Shown here one piece after another: positions 43,817-52,938 of a DNA stretch of 64,000 bases. Under the pieces are notes generated by a model. The model was not told the DNA's origin. It saw only the letters and a program-made list of their open reading frames with translations, and searched no databases. The DNA comes from JBBATK01 sp039810585. Lineage in GTDB: Bacteria; Bacteroidota; Ignavibacteria; Kapaibacteriales; NICIL-2. The first letter of the stretch is position 1; every line of letters starts with the position of its first letter. The stretch spans positions 1-64,000 of the forward strand of contig JBDHXF010000004.1 in the NCBI GenBank assembly GCA_039810585.1. Reading direction: 5' to 3'. The translations under genes and the position numbers were made by a program.

Positions 43817-46800
43817 CTATCTCTTCTTCGTCGTTTTCTTTGTGGACGGAGTGCTCTTTGGGGCTCCCAGCAGAATCTGCTTCTCGTCTTCTTTCTCGAT
43901 GCGATTCACAAATTCTTTAACCACGGCATAATCAGCCACGGTTACTTTATTGGTTGCATAGCTAAACACTCGCTTGGCATACAATTCACCTTTTTCAAAT
44001 CGATAGTGCACGGAATAGGCGCCTAAGGGCGAATTCAGTGTAACGTCCGCCGGCAACTCCACCGGAGCCAGCGTTGGCGGCAAGCTCAGTCGGAATTCAG
44101 AGACCAAGGTATCGTAGCGTTTTTTCACTTCAATTGGGTATTCACGTTTTTCGTACGAAAACTCTTCCTGCATGTTTAAACGGTTCATCCAGGGAAAGTG
44201 GAAGAGCTTGTATCCGCCAACGTCGTTGATATAGTGCGGCGCATTCAATTCTTCATGCACACCTACGTTGTAATTCAGGCTATCGAGATGATCGAAGCGC
44301 AGCTTCGTGAGTTTGACGTTCGGGAAATAGGAGGCTAGATCTTCGAGGATGGTCTTCTCACTCTCCTTTGCGCCTTTGCCGCGAAAGGCGTAGCGAAGGA
44401 TGGCACCGGCTTCTCCACTGTACTCTTCATCACGCAGAATATGCAAATCGCCATCGTCATTCATCGTGGCTACGCCGGATGTTCGGTTCACCGCAGGATC
44501 CAGGAGGGAATGCGATAAGCGTTGCGCTTCCTTTGTGTCACGCCGAATCAGTAGCGAGAACGCATCCACATCCGGACTGGGCAGCGTTCCAATCGGAAAG
44601 TTTGACGCGGTAAAGTCCAGGTAGCGCATCCCCGACTTAAGATGGACGCGAGCAATCACGTGGTCGAAGTCGGAGCTTGGCAACTCGTCGCCCATGAGTG
44701 CCGTGTTTGTATTGACCAGACAATAATCCGCATCAATACCAACCACCGAGAGCATGGATATGCCGAGAGTCGCAACGTCCTTGCAATCGCCAATCCGATT
44801 GATAAGCACATCACGCGCCTTCTGTGGTGTACCACCGGATTGTCGGAAGGGAACGTAACTGTAGCGAATACTGTCGGTGACGAATTCGTACACCCGTTCC
44901 ACAATTTCCTCTTGACGTAGCTTCTCCGGATGAGGGACGAGTTCCTTCATCTTCTCGCGAATCTCGTAGGTCACTTTTGATTTACGATTAGTGACGTCGC
45001 TGTACCAATCTGCGATGAAGTTCCAGGAGTCGATGCTGGACATTTCAACATACTTTCCAATCACATCAGCATCCGGCATGGATGCCTCCGGTCGCTGTGC
45101 CGGCTGATCGTTTACTGTCCACGCATAAATTTTTCCATCATCGCAGGTCGTAATGCTTGGCTGTATGTCGCAATTCACACTGCGATAGTTCAGCTTAAAA
45201 TCATTTGGTGTGAGCACCTGCAATCGCGCTAGGATAATGGGCGATCGACCGGAAAACACGTGTTTTAAGGTGAAGGTCTTGAAAAAGCGATCGGATTGAC
45301 GACTATAATCCCGATATCGCAAATACACATAGTCGCCTTCCTGCAAACTCTTGAACACCATTTGACCCTTATCCACGTCCGCACGAATCTCAGCGCCCGA
45401 GGCTTTAATGGTCACCGCCTTTTCGATCACTCCGCCTTCACCCACGTTGAGTTCTTTCCAGTCGTCGATGCCCGATTGCTTCAGAATTCTCACAAGCAGC
45501 TCAAAGTGTTGGCGGTAGCTGCCCTCAGGATATATGCCATACTGATTGTCGTAGAGTACAATCACGCTCGCGTCATCCGGAAACTGTTCGGCTCCCTTGT
45601 TGACGCGCCGCAGCGAATCGATAGAAACTCTCGAGAAGTTGCTGAGCATGAGTTTCTTGCCTTCCAGGTTCTGCAACTTTTCACGCAGATTAATATCGCC
45701 CGGATAGCAATGTAGTGCTTTGTGGTACTCTGCTAAACCTTCGGACTTTCTGTCACTCTGCGTGTAAATATCGCCGAGTAACTCATGGTAATCGGAAGAG
45801 CTCGGGCAACATTCCAGACTACGCTTAATGGCTTTTTCCGCATCTGCGTAGCGTTCCATTTTAAGATAAGCGCTGGCCGTGGTGTAATTAAAGCCCGGCG
45901 CATCATTACTCGCTACGCGAAGTGCTTCCCTATATTTTTCCCAACCTTCAAGATCGTTCTTCCGCGCGTAGAGTGTTGCTACGGCAGACAGAGCATTGTA
46001 TTGATAGTACTCCTTCAGATAGGTAGTCCACACTTTGATGGCTGCATCATAATCGTGCAACGACTGCTCGTTAATATTCGCCATACCTGTACACAGAGCA
46101 AGCGAGTAGGGATAGTCTTCGTATGACTTCTTCATCAATTCCAACGCGTCGCTTTCCTTACCGGAATTTGCCAGCAGGTAGAGTTGCTTGCCCAGAACAT
46201 CCTCCTTGTCCGGACAGGCTTTCTTATAGGCTTCGAAAAAGCGTTCAGCTTCGGAATAGTTCTTATTCTGGATAGCCTCGCGAAAACGGAAGTCTAAGGC
46301 TGACAGATCCGTACTGTCAACCGACCATAGCTTTTCAAGTGTCGTTTGAATTTGGTCGTTTTTTTCGTTTCGGATATAGGCTTCCATCATACGATCCAGC
46401 AGCACGACACAGTTCGGGAACTTATCCAGTGCATCACGCAACACCACTTCAGCTTGTTCACCTTTGTCGTTGCGTAAATAGCAATCGGCAAGCAGCAAGT
46501 AGTTTTCAGGGTAATCGGGATGAGCCGCCACGCGATGTTCGAAGTACTGCTCATAGGGATTGGGCAACACATGAACTACCGCATGTGGTTGTGTTGGATA
46601 CTGCTGCATATCCGTTGAATATTTCAGATCGTTGAGTGGCTGACCTTTCGCGTCAGTAAAACGCAGCATGAAATTATTTCGGGAATTATCCCATGCGCAC
46701 ATTTTGACCAGCACTTTATTCCAACCCTTCTGCAATTCTGTCTCGCAGATATAACTGTCTACATCGTTATTATACTCGTCCTCACACTCGAGCATCTTCT

Positions 46801-47602
46801 CATCGTTTAGAAATACTTTAAAGGCACCCGAGGTGCCAATACGAAGTTGCACGCTCCGCTTGACTTGAGAATACACATTGGTATAGGCATAGAAAACGCC
46901 AGCACCGGTCGGAAAGTGGCGCTCGATATCCACCCACTTATCCGGACGCGGATACGAGGGCACAAACCATTCGGCAGTAGTGCCGTAACGGGCGGGGTAT
47001 GAGGCTTTTAAATCTACGTTGACCTCAGGATCGTACACTTTATTAAATCCGCTTCCCGAGATATTTTCAAAGGGACCAATAAAAGCCCACCGGTCAACAG
47101 TACGCAGCATGGCGTAATGTGAATCCGATTCATCGATCTCCCCGCTGTTTCGCTCGTGATCCGCCAATCGACTGGTGCACATGGCTTGAATGATGCCATT
47201 CGAGTCCGGATGCTTCATCCAGTACTCATACTGTTTACCAATTCGAAAATTGCGGTTATCCGCGTTCGATTGAGCCATCGCTCCAACCATCATAGCATAG
47301 AACAGCGCATCCGGTTTCTCGTCATTATCCATAGCTGCAAGGAACACATCCCAGCCATCGTTCATTCGATGTTGCCATGAATAAAGAAAACTAAGTCCAA
47401 GTTTAGCTCGCACATTTTTTGAATCGCGAGAAATGACATCTTTAAATGTTTGCTCTGCTGAACTTGCATTTCCATTCTGCAGATCGTTCCATGCTTTTTG
47501 AACTAAGTCGTCGGCAGATTGAGCGCGAAGAAGAAGGGATGTCGGTAGGATGAGAAGAATGAGAAAAATCCGAACGGAAACCGAAAATGGCCGTGGTGTC
47601 AT
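43817..47602 (-). CDS. Large TPR protein with DUF3857 and transglutaminase-like domain
   Basis: 1261 residues with a signal peptide (ILLILPTSLLLRAQS). Residues ~30-600 are TPR-like helical repeats (for example AEQTFKDVISRDSKNVRAKLGLSFLY, YADAEKAIKRSLECCPSSSDYHELLGDIY) interrupted by a beta-rich segment at ~170-320. A DUF3857 domain follows at about 650-830. A transglutaminase-like domain near 880-1010 has its triad in NRIGDCKDVATLG (Cys), SDFDHVIARV (His) and MRYLDFTAS (Asp). The C-terminal beta domain ends in a Lys-rich tail. DUF3857-transglutaminase proteins are common in Bacteroidota, and their substrates are largely unknown. It probably acts in the periplasm. Confidence 0.9.
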   Translation of the reverse strand: MTPRPFSVSVRIFLILLILPTSLLLRAQSADDLVQKAWNDLQNGNASSAEQTFKDVISRDSKNVRAKLGLSFLYSWQHRMNDGWDVFLAAMDNDEKPDALFYAMMVGAMAQSNADNRNFRIGKQYEYWMKHPDSNGIIQAMCTSRLADHERNSGEIDESDSHYAMLRTVDRWAFIGPFENISGSGFNKVYDPEVNVDLKASYPARYGTTAEWFVPSYPRPDKWVDIERHFPTGAGVFYAYTNVYSQVKRSVQLRIGTSGAFKVFLNDEKMLECEDEYNNDVDSYICETELQKGWNKVLVKMCAWDNSRNNFMLRFTDAKGQPLNDLKYSTDMQQYPTQPHAVVHVLPNPYEQYFEHRVAAHPDYPENYLLLADCYLRNDKGEQAEVVLRDALDKFPNCVVLLDRMMEAYIRNEKNDQIQTTLEKLWSVDSTDLSALDFRFREAIQNKNYSEAERFFEAYKKACPDKEDVLGKQLYLLANSGKESDALELMKKSYEDYPYSLALCTGMANINEQSLHDYDAAIKVWTTYLKEYYQYNALSAVATLYARKNDLEGWEKYREALRVASNDAPGFNYTTASAYLKMERYADAEKAIKRSLECCPSSSDYHELLGDIYTQSDRKSEGLAEYHKALHCYPGDINLREKLQNLEGKKLMLSNFSRVSIDSLRRVNKGAEQFPDDASVIVLYDNQYGIYPEGSYRQHFELLVRILKQSGIDDWKELNVGEGGVIEKAVTIKASGAEIRADVDKGQMVFKSLQEGDYVYLRYRDYSRQSDRFFKTFTLKHVFSGRSPIILARLQVLTPNDFKLNYRSVNCDIQPSITTCDDGKIYAWTVNDQPAQRPEASMPDADVIGKYVEMSSIDSWNFIADWYSDVTNRKSKVTYEIREKMKELVPHPEKLRQEEIVERVYEFVTDSIRYSYVPFRQSGGTPQKARDVLINRIGDCKDVATLGISMLSVVGIDADYCLVNTNTALMGDELPSSDFDHVIARVHLKSGMRYLDFTASNFPIGTLPSPDVDAFSLLIRRDTKEAQRLSHSLLDPAVNRTSGVATMNDDGDLHILRDEEYSGEAGAILRYAFRGKGAKESEKTILEDLASYFPNVKLTKLRFDHLDSLNYNVGVHEELNAPHYINDVGGYKLFHFPWMNRLNMQEEFSYEKREYPIEVKKRYDTLVSEFRLSLPPTLAPVELPADVTLNSPLGAYSVHYRFEKGELYAKRVFSYATNKVTVADYAVVKEFVNRIEKEDEKQILLGAPKSTPSTKKTTKKR

Positions 47603-47703
47603 AAGAAGTGTGCAGTAGTGTCCCGAAATTTAGCACCTAACTCAAAACGTGCAAGCGCAGACAGAGAAGAAGAGCGAGAAGAGCACTCCACGTCGCTTAT
47701 ACC

Positions 47704-47739
47704 ACAACAAAAACTCCCCCCGGTGTGGCAGGAGGGAGT
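47704..47739 (-). terminator. Terminator downstream of the gerW pair
   Basis: On the minus strand ACTCCC(T)CC and GG(G)GGGAGT arms with a 9-nt loop are followed by TTTTGTTG. It lies about 135 bp after the gerW-like stop, beyond the palindrome at 47793-47831. Confidence 0.7.
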
Positions 47740-47792
47740 CTTGTACATGCGATACAACGAGACGGAGAGCCGGCGCATCTACGCTCATTAAC

Positions 47793-47831
47793 TTTCAATA
47801 CGTGTGCGGCTTCGCCGCGCACGTATTGAAA
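47793..47831. repeat. Intergenic palindrome, TTTCAATACG family (best copy)
   Basis: A 39-bp near-perfect palindrome: TTTCAATACGTG and CACGTATTGAAA outer arms, GCGGC/GCCGC inner arms, a TTC loop and a single T/G mismatch (18 paired positions). It lies 42 bp after the gerW-like stop and before a separate U-tailed terminator, so termination is not its main role. Confidence 0.75.
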
Positions 47832-47872
47832 TCCGGCTCAGCGAGGTCACTCAGCTCCTGAGTTGTGCTGCC

Positions 47873-48262
47873 CTAGGCAACAGCTTCCGGATTGCCGGCC
47901 TTTTCGGCGTTCTTCTTCTCCATCATTTTGGATACCATGTCGGGCAGTTTCTCTATCGCTGCGCCTAGACCGCGTGTGGCCTTTGCGGGCAGGAACTGGA
48001 TGGTATCGCCACGAGTGACGAGGAATCCGACCGGCCCCATACCCAATCCCGCGCCTCCGCCGGCACCGGTTCCCTCACCGCCTACCGACTTGGCGTCGCT
48101 CTTGCCTTCGCCACCTCCGCCGCCAAAGCCGAGACCGATGGACATCACCGGTACACAGGTGAATTCTCCAAGTTGAAATTGTTTGCCAATGATCGTTTCT
48201 GTCTTGGCTTCTTGTTCGAGAAAGGCAGTGATGTTGCCTAACATGTCAGAAAAGCTGTTCAT
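47873..48262 (-). CDS. GerW/YtfJ family protein
   Basis: 129 residues with the family features TIIGKQFQLGEFTCVPVMSIGLGFGGGGG, a glycine-rich middle and GMGPVGFLVTRGDTIQFLPAK. GerW (YtfJ) was named for spore germination in Bacillus, but the family occurs widely in non-sporeformers with unknown function. The start is preceded by AGGAG. Its ATG overlaps the stop of the DUF2953 gene (ATGA), reproducing the ytfI-ytfJ pairing of Firmicutes. The C terminus is helical and Lys/Glu-rich. Confidence 0.9.
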   Translation of the reverse strand: MNSFSDMLGNITAFLEQEAKTETIIGKQFQLGEFTCVPVMSIGLGFGGGGGEGKSDAKSVGGEGTGAGGGAGLGMGPVGFLVTRGDTIQFLPAKATRGLGAAIEKLPDMVSKMMEKKNAEKAGNPEAVA

Positions 48263-48903
48263 GACGTACTCCTGAAAGTGAATAATGGTGAAGTGCTACG
48301 GAAATAGCGGTAGATAATATGTCCAATGGTATTGGTGATGAGCACGTTGCAAGACACGTGTCCTTCATAGTTTATACCGAGTCGAATCGGTGTCCATGCG
48401 CGTAGGAGACCCGAGATGGGATAGAGGTAGGCATTCCAATCGTCTTCTCCCGTATCCAGCTCAATTTCAGCGCGCCGGACTCGGAAACTCGACACGGTGC
48501 TGAGCACCCTTGACATGCTCGGTTGTAGCCATCGCGGAAGTGGACGTTTGGTCTTCTTGTTGATCGTTGATGCGCGTGTATTCGTCACATCTGCACGCCT
48601 TTTATCCTCGCCCTGAGTTTTGTTGGCTGCATCGTTCCTCTTCTTGGCGGAGCGTGGTCGAGCGAGCATCTGCATAACTGACTGCCGGCGTTTCCAGCCA
48701 ACAAGTCCAAACTCGAAGTAGATGTCGTCATGCGCGAAATACAGTCGTGCAAAGAGCAGTGGCACAATGCGCAGACCGTAGAACTGACGCGCAGAATTTA
48801 GCTCGAGGTGTAAGGGTAAGACGAGAAGTAAAATCAGCACGCTCACGAGCACGCTGAGAAGTCCGAAGACGATGAAACCCAAGATGGTGAGGGCGAGGCT
48901 CAT
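48259..48903 (-). CDS. DUF2953 membrane-anchored protein
   Basis: 214 residues. A long N-terminal hydrophobic helix (residues ~4-30, LTILGFIVFGLLSVLVSVLILLLVL) anchors a soluble domain beginning LHLELNSARQFYGLRIVPLLFARLYF. A Lys/Arg-rich linker at ~85-125 is followed by RRAEIELDTGEDDWNAYLYPISG and the C-terminal FRSTSPLFTFRSTS. This is the DUF2953 (YtfI-like) family, recurrently next to gerW. The function is unknown. The pair forms its own small operon. Confidence 0.82.
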   Translation of the reverse strand: MSLALTILGFIVFGLLSVLVSVLILLLVLPLHLELNSARQFYGLRIVPLLFARLYFAHDDIYFEFGLVGWKRRQSVMQMLARPRSAKKRNDAANKTQGEDKRRADVTNTRASTINKKTKRPLPRWLQPSMSRVLSTVSSFRVRRAEIELDTGEDDWNAYLYPISGLLRAWTPIRLGINYEGHVSCNVLITNTIGHIIYRYFRSTSPLFTFRSTS

Positions 48904-49126
48904 CGATTGTGTGGCAAGAATTCAATACCTGGTACTCATTTTCCCTACGGTATGAACCCTGCTATGTTTCGTTAAATAATCCGGCAAGTAGGCAGAAGTA
49001 CTGCGCTCACGGGAGTTTTTCGTTCTAATCGAGTAGCCCTTTCGCTTTGTCAGTCGATGATCCCGAATCATTCGCGAAGTATCCAAGCCATGGAGCGATC
49101 CGGCGAACGCGGGAGTACTGATCACG

Positions 49127-50110
49127 TTAGGACGACAGGATGTTGAGCATTTCCATCATCGACGGCGTGATTTGCAATGCTCTCTTGCGTGCGTCTGCCA
49201 AAGGTGTGTACACAATATCATGATTGATTTCGCCCACCATGATGTTGCTCTGACCTTCCAGTAAAGCGTTGACAGCACCCACACCTAATCTTGTTGCAAG
49301 AACGCGATCGCTACACGTTGGCGAGCCACCGCGTTGGATATGACCAAGGATGCACAAGCGGACGGCAAATTGCGGATAGCGTTCGTTTACTTTCTTGGAG
49401 ATGGTGGCTGCTCCGCCGACCTCATCACCTTCGGCAACTACGACGATGATAGAACTTTTCTTACGACTCCAGCCTTTATCTAAGACGGTGTACAGGTGTT
49501 GCAAATCGGTCTTCGTCTCCGGAATGTAAATGGCTTCTGCTCCAACGCCTAGACCGGTACGGTAGGCTATGAAGCCTGCATCACGTCCCATCACTTCAAC
49601 AAAGAAAATTTTATTGTGCGATTCCGCGGTGTCACGAATCTTGTCGATGGCTTCCATGGCCGTGTTGATCGCCGTATCATAGCCAATCGTAAAGTCAGTT
49701 CCATTGATATCGTTATCAATGGTTTTCGGAATGGCAACAAAGGGAATGCTGTGCTCCGCTGTGAAGGCGCGAGCGCCGGCAAAGGAGCCATCACCACCGA
49801 TAAGAATCACGCCGTCGATATGGTGACGCTTGAGTTGTTCGAAGGCAAGACGACGTCCCTCCACCGTTGTAAACCGATCGCTGCGCGACGACTTCAGAAT
49901 CGTGCCTCCGCGCTGAATAATTCCGCTCACTCCGGCGGAGGTCAGTTCCTGAAAATCACCGTCCATCATCCCGTCGTACCCATCATGAATACCGGTGACG
50001 GCGATGCCGTGATAGTTCGCCGCACGCACAACCGCGCGTATAGCAGCGTTTAAACCCGGAGCATCTCCTCCGCTGGTGAGTAAGGCAATGTTGTGAAAGG
50101 CCGTGACCAT
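49127..50110 (-). CDS. pfkA: ATP-dependent 6-phosphofructokinase
   Basis: 327 residues from the ATG at 50110, preceded by GGAAG at 6-nt spacing; upstream in-frame Met codons give non-homologous extensions. The glycolytic enzyme converts fructose 6-phosphate to the 1,6-bisphosphate. It has IALLTSGGDAPGLNA at the N terminus (Gly near 12 of the ATP site), GVILIGGDGSFAGA near 100, the catalytic block PKTIDNDINGTDFTIGYDTA near 125, EVMGRDAGFIA and HIQRGGSPTCSDR near 250. GGDGS indicates ATP rather than PPi as donor, since the PPi-dependent forms carry GGDDT. Monocistronic. Confidence 0.95.
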   Translation of the reverse strand: MVTAFHNIALLTSGGDAPGLNAAIRAVVRAANYHGIAVTGIHDGYDGMMDGDFQELTSAGVSGIIQRGGTILKSSRSDRFTTVEGRRLAFEQLKRHHIDGVILIGGDGSFAGARAFTAEHSIPFVAIPKTIDNDINGTDFTIGYDTAINTAMEAIDKIRDTAESHNKIFFVEVMGRDAGFIAYRTGLGVGAEAIYIPETKTDLQHLYTVLDKGWSRKKSSIIVVVAEGDEVGGAATISKKVNERYPQFAVRLCILGHIQRGGSPTCSDRVLATRLGVGAVNALLEGQSNIMVGEINHDIVYTPLADARKRALQITPSMMEMLNILSS

Positions 50111-50195
50111 AAGCATTCTTCCAAACGAGCTGATGTGTGATGAACGCTGAGCAATGAACAACAATGCGTCCACTCGTCAGCGCGTGTTTCCCACA

Positions 50196-50227
50196 CAAAA
50201 TTACGGAGGATGGGTCGCATCCTCCGT
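50196..50227 (-). terminator. Terminator of the Trp/Tyr-rich exported protein gene
   Basis: A perfect 9-bp stem ACGGAGGAT/ATCCTCCGT with a 7-nt loop, followed on the minus strand by AATTTTGTG, 73 bp after the gene's stop. Confidence 0.75.
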
Positions 50228-50299
50228 GTACATCGTTCAGATTGACTTAGAGATTTTTTCGCACACCCGGGAATGCGCGCCGTACCGACCGAGCATGCG

Positions 50300-51919
50300 C
50301 TAGTGGGGTGATCCACCGCCAGACGGTGTGCTCCTGGACGGCGATGAGCCGGATGGTCGTGACGGACTCGGACTCGAGGGCGCCGTTCTCGGTTGCGTGG
50401 TGTGCGGCTGCGTTGTTCCGCCCCCGGAAGGGGTCGACGGACGAGACGGACGCTCCGGGCTTCGGGCCGGGCCGTTTGGCTGCGGAGTTCTCGGCACTGT
50501 TCGTTCCACTCCTCCGCCGCTTCTGGGCGTGGATCGCGGACGTTCCACACTTCCCGGATTCTCGCGCGGTGTTTCACGCGGCATGCTTCGTGGACCATCA
50601 TTACCGGCGTTTGGAATGTAGCTCGGTCGATTCGTATTACCCTGCGGTCTGTTCGTGGTGCTCGCACCCGGCCGATTCACACCGGTTCGCGGACCGCTCG
50701 TTGTACGTCCACTCGTGGTCCGTGTACCGTTTTGTGGACCAAGAGTCGTATTCCATTGACGAATGCGATCGACACGCGCGCCTCGATTCTCTCGAAAATC
50801 CGGTTGAATGTAATCGACGTGGCGGTGGTACCAGCCTCGGGTATAAAACGAACTGCGTGCGTAAAACCGAGACGGACCCCAACAGAAATAGTCGAGATAG
50901 AAATTGGTGATGTGCGGATAGAGAGTGAAATGTGGTCGACTATGAAAGTGCCAGTGAAGGAAATACCACGACGGCGTTCCCCACCACACGATCGATCCGG
51001 AATGGAAGTAAAACCCTACATGGTACCAATAGGGATAAGGCACCCAGCATGGAGTGTCATACCACCAAGGATAGCCCGCCCAATAGCCGTAAGGAACGGC
51101 CACATAGTGGTTGACGACCACCGGATTGACCTCGCTCCCCGCAGCGGAGGCATAGCCTTGATCTTTGGCAAAGTCTGCCGCACTCTGTTTCAATTCGTTT
51201 TGTGCATCGGGATCACTTGCCATTTGAGACTTCCATTGCTCCATGTCCGATGCCTTGCGATTGGCAAGCGTAAGGTTAAGGTCACGGAAGCGACTTTGCA
51301 CCAAATCAGGGTTGCGGCGGTACATATCACCCAGTATCACACTCATGCGCATGTTATCGTTCAGCATTCCCAGAGCATCCGGGTTTTTCATCAACACGTT
51401 CATGGCTTGACGTGTGTTCTCCGGATAACCGGCCAATAGAGATGCGGCGTTGCGATCGAAATCCGATCGAATCTGATCGATGCTTGCCAGCACTTCCGGG
51501 TGAGTTGTGGCGACGTTCACAGCGTCTGCTCGAGCTTCCTCAGGATAGGACTGCGCAATGCGCTCGTAGGCTTCCTTGTCGCGTGAGGGACTATTCCGCA
51601 ACTGCGAAATCAATCCGTCGAAACGAGTGAGGTTCCAGATGCGCGCCTGATCGTCCTTGGAGTAGGCACTGATCGCCCGCTTGAACGACTCGTTTGACCC
51701 GCGTTGGAGATCGGACACACGGGCAATGAGCTCTGCCGAACCGGCAGCCACAAACATGCTCGATCGAACATCAGCGTCATACGCTGCGATCACAGCAACA
51801 GCATCGCTATCATCGCGAAACAGTTTGTCCAACGTTTCCTTGTCGTTTTGTGCGCGAAGCGCCACCGTACTCACAACTGCGGTACATACCGCCAGTAATG
51901 AAATCAGTCCTTTCCTCAT
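50300..51919 (-). CDS. Exported Trp/Tyr/His-rich protein with disordered Pro/Ser/Arg tail
   Basis: 539 residues from the ATG at 51919 (an ATG at 51931 is equally possible). The signal peptide ends STVALRAQ. Residues ~25-265 form a helical domain rich in charged residues (SNESFKRAISAYSKDDQARIWNL, PEVLASIDQIRSDFDRN). Next comes a remarkable ~110-residue aromatic block (YWAGYPWWYDTPCWVPYPYW, WWGTPSWYFLHWHFH). The last ~165 residues are low-complexity P/S/T/G/R/N. I do not recognise a named family. The aromatic block recalls DUF3300-like envelope proteins but is not a clear match. Probable periplasmic or surface location. Confidence 0.75.
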   Translation of the reverse strand: MRKGLISLLAVCTAVVSTVALRAQNDKETLDKLFRDDSDAVAVIAAYDADVRSSMFVAAGSAELIARVSDLQRGSNESFKRAISAYSKDDQARIWNLTRFDGLISQLRNSPSRDKEAYERIAQSYPEEARADAVNVATTHPEVLASIDQIRSDFDRNAASLLAGYPENTRQAMNVLMKNPDALGMLNDNMRMSVILGDMYRRNPDLVQSRFRDLNLTLANRKASDMEQWKSQMASDPDAQNELKQSAADFAKDQGYASAAGSEVNPVVVNHYVAVPYGYWAGYPWWYDTPCWVPYPYWYHVGFYFHSGSIVWWGTPSWYFLHWHFHSRPHFTLYPHITNFYLDYFCWGPSRFYARSSFYTRGWYHRHVDYIQPDFRENRGARVDRIRQWNTTLGPQNGTRTTSGRTTSGPRTGVNRPGASTTNRPQGNTNRPSYIPNAGNDGPRSMPRETPRENPGSVERPRSTPRSGGGVERTVPRTPQPNGPARSPERPSRPSTPSGGGTTQPHTTQPRTAPSSPSPSRPSGSSPSRSTPSGGGSPH

Positions 51920-52111
51920 CGAAATATCCATCCTTCCCAGACGTGTGTGTACTACAGTTGTTTGTGCCCGCGGCAGACAAAAAGGTTTAATGGTATGCCT
52001 GTGAACGTATGGCACGATATCCTATTGCCAGCCCCGGAAAATGAGATTGTCGCACCATTCTTCCGGAATGCCATGCGCAGCTCATTATCCGCTTCACTGC
52101 TGCCGAAGGCA

Positions 52112-52867
52112 CTATTGCGCAATCCAACCACCATCCACGGCAATGGCATCGCCAATGACGAAGGAGGAGGAATCCGAGCAGAGCCACATCACAACGTCGG
52201 CCACTTCTTCCGGCTCTCCCATTCGACCAACCGGCTCCATGTCCTCATACATTTTCTCCACTGCCTTGTTCTTGCCGGTGGTGCGGTCAATCATCGGGGT
52301 GTGAATCACGCCCGGACACACCGCATTGATGCGAATACCGGTTTTTGCGTTTTCGATCGCTGCGCATTTGGTGAGACCCACTACCCCATGCTTCGAGGCC
52401 ACATAGGCCGGCAGTCCTGCAAAGCCGACAAGCCCCGCAATAGATGCACAATTGACGATGGCTCCCTTGCGTTGTTTGAGCATTTCGGGGATTTCATACT
52501 TCATGCAGAGCCACACTCCACGTAGGTTTACCCCCAGCGTGCGATCCCAATTTTCCGCGGTACAAAGTTGGGTGTTATCGGTATGACCTTCGATGCCGGC
52601 ATTGTTGAACGCAAAATCCAGACGCCCAAACGTCGAAACGGTTTTCTCGACCATGGCGCGGACGTCAGCTTCGGACGACACATCGCAGTGGCAAAAAATG
52701 GCTTCTCCTCCTTCCGAACGAATCGCATCGACAGTGTGCGAGTCGTCCACTACATCAGCCACGCAGACCTTGGCTCCATTCCACGCAAAGTCCAACGCTG
52801 TGGCTCTGCCGATGCCGAAAGCACCTCCGGTGACTATGGCAACTTTGTTTTCAAACATCGCGTTCAT
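52112..52867 (-). CDS. SDR family oxidoreductase (glucose-1-dehydrogenase-like)
   Basis: 251 residues from the ATG at 52867 (GAGGAG six nt before). Classical SDR: VTGGAFGIGRA near 14, CDVSSEAD near 65, NNAGIEG near 92, catalytic Ser in VNCASIAGLVG near 145 and YVASKHG near 158; it ends VDGGWIAQ as in the glucose/3-oxoacyl-reductase branch. Substrate unknown. Its start lies 71 bp after the stop of the PEP-synthase-like gene, so it could be the last member of that transcription unit. Confidence 0.92.
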   Translation of the reverse strand: MNAMFENKVAIVTGGAFGIGRATALDFAWNGAKVCVADVVDDSHTVDAIRSEGGEAIFCHCDVSSEADVRAMVEKTVSTFGRLDFAFNNAGIEGHTDNTQLCTAENWDRTLGVNLRGVWLCMKYEIPEMLKQRKGAIVNCASIAGLVGFAGLPAYVASKHGVVGLTKCAAIENAKTGIRINAVCPGVIHTPMIDRTTGKNKAVEKMYEDMEPVGRMGEPEEVADVVMWLCSDSSSFVIGDAIAVDGGWIAQ

Positions 52868-52938
52868 AACATTCTCCTCGTATAATCTAAATTCACAACA
52901 CCGCTTTCCATTTCGCATTCATGAGCCAGGTGGAACGC

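Noticed and set aside
50393..51439. 348-codon open frame antisense to the Trp/Tyr-rich protein
   Set aside because: Arises from the biased codon composition of the low-complexity gene; Arg/Ile-rich translation without domain features.
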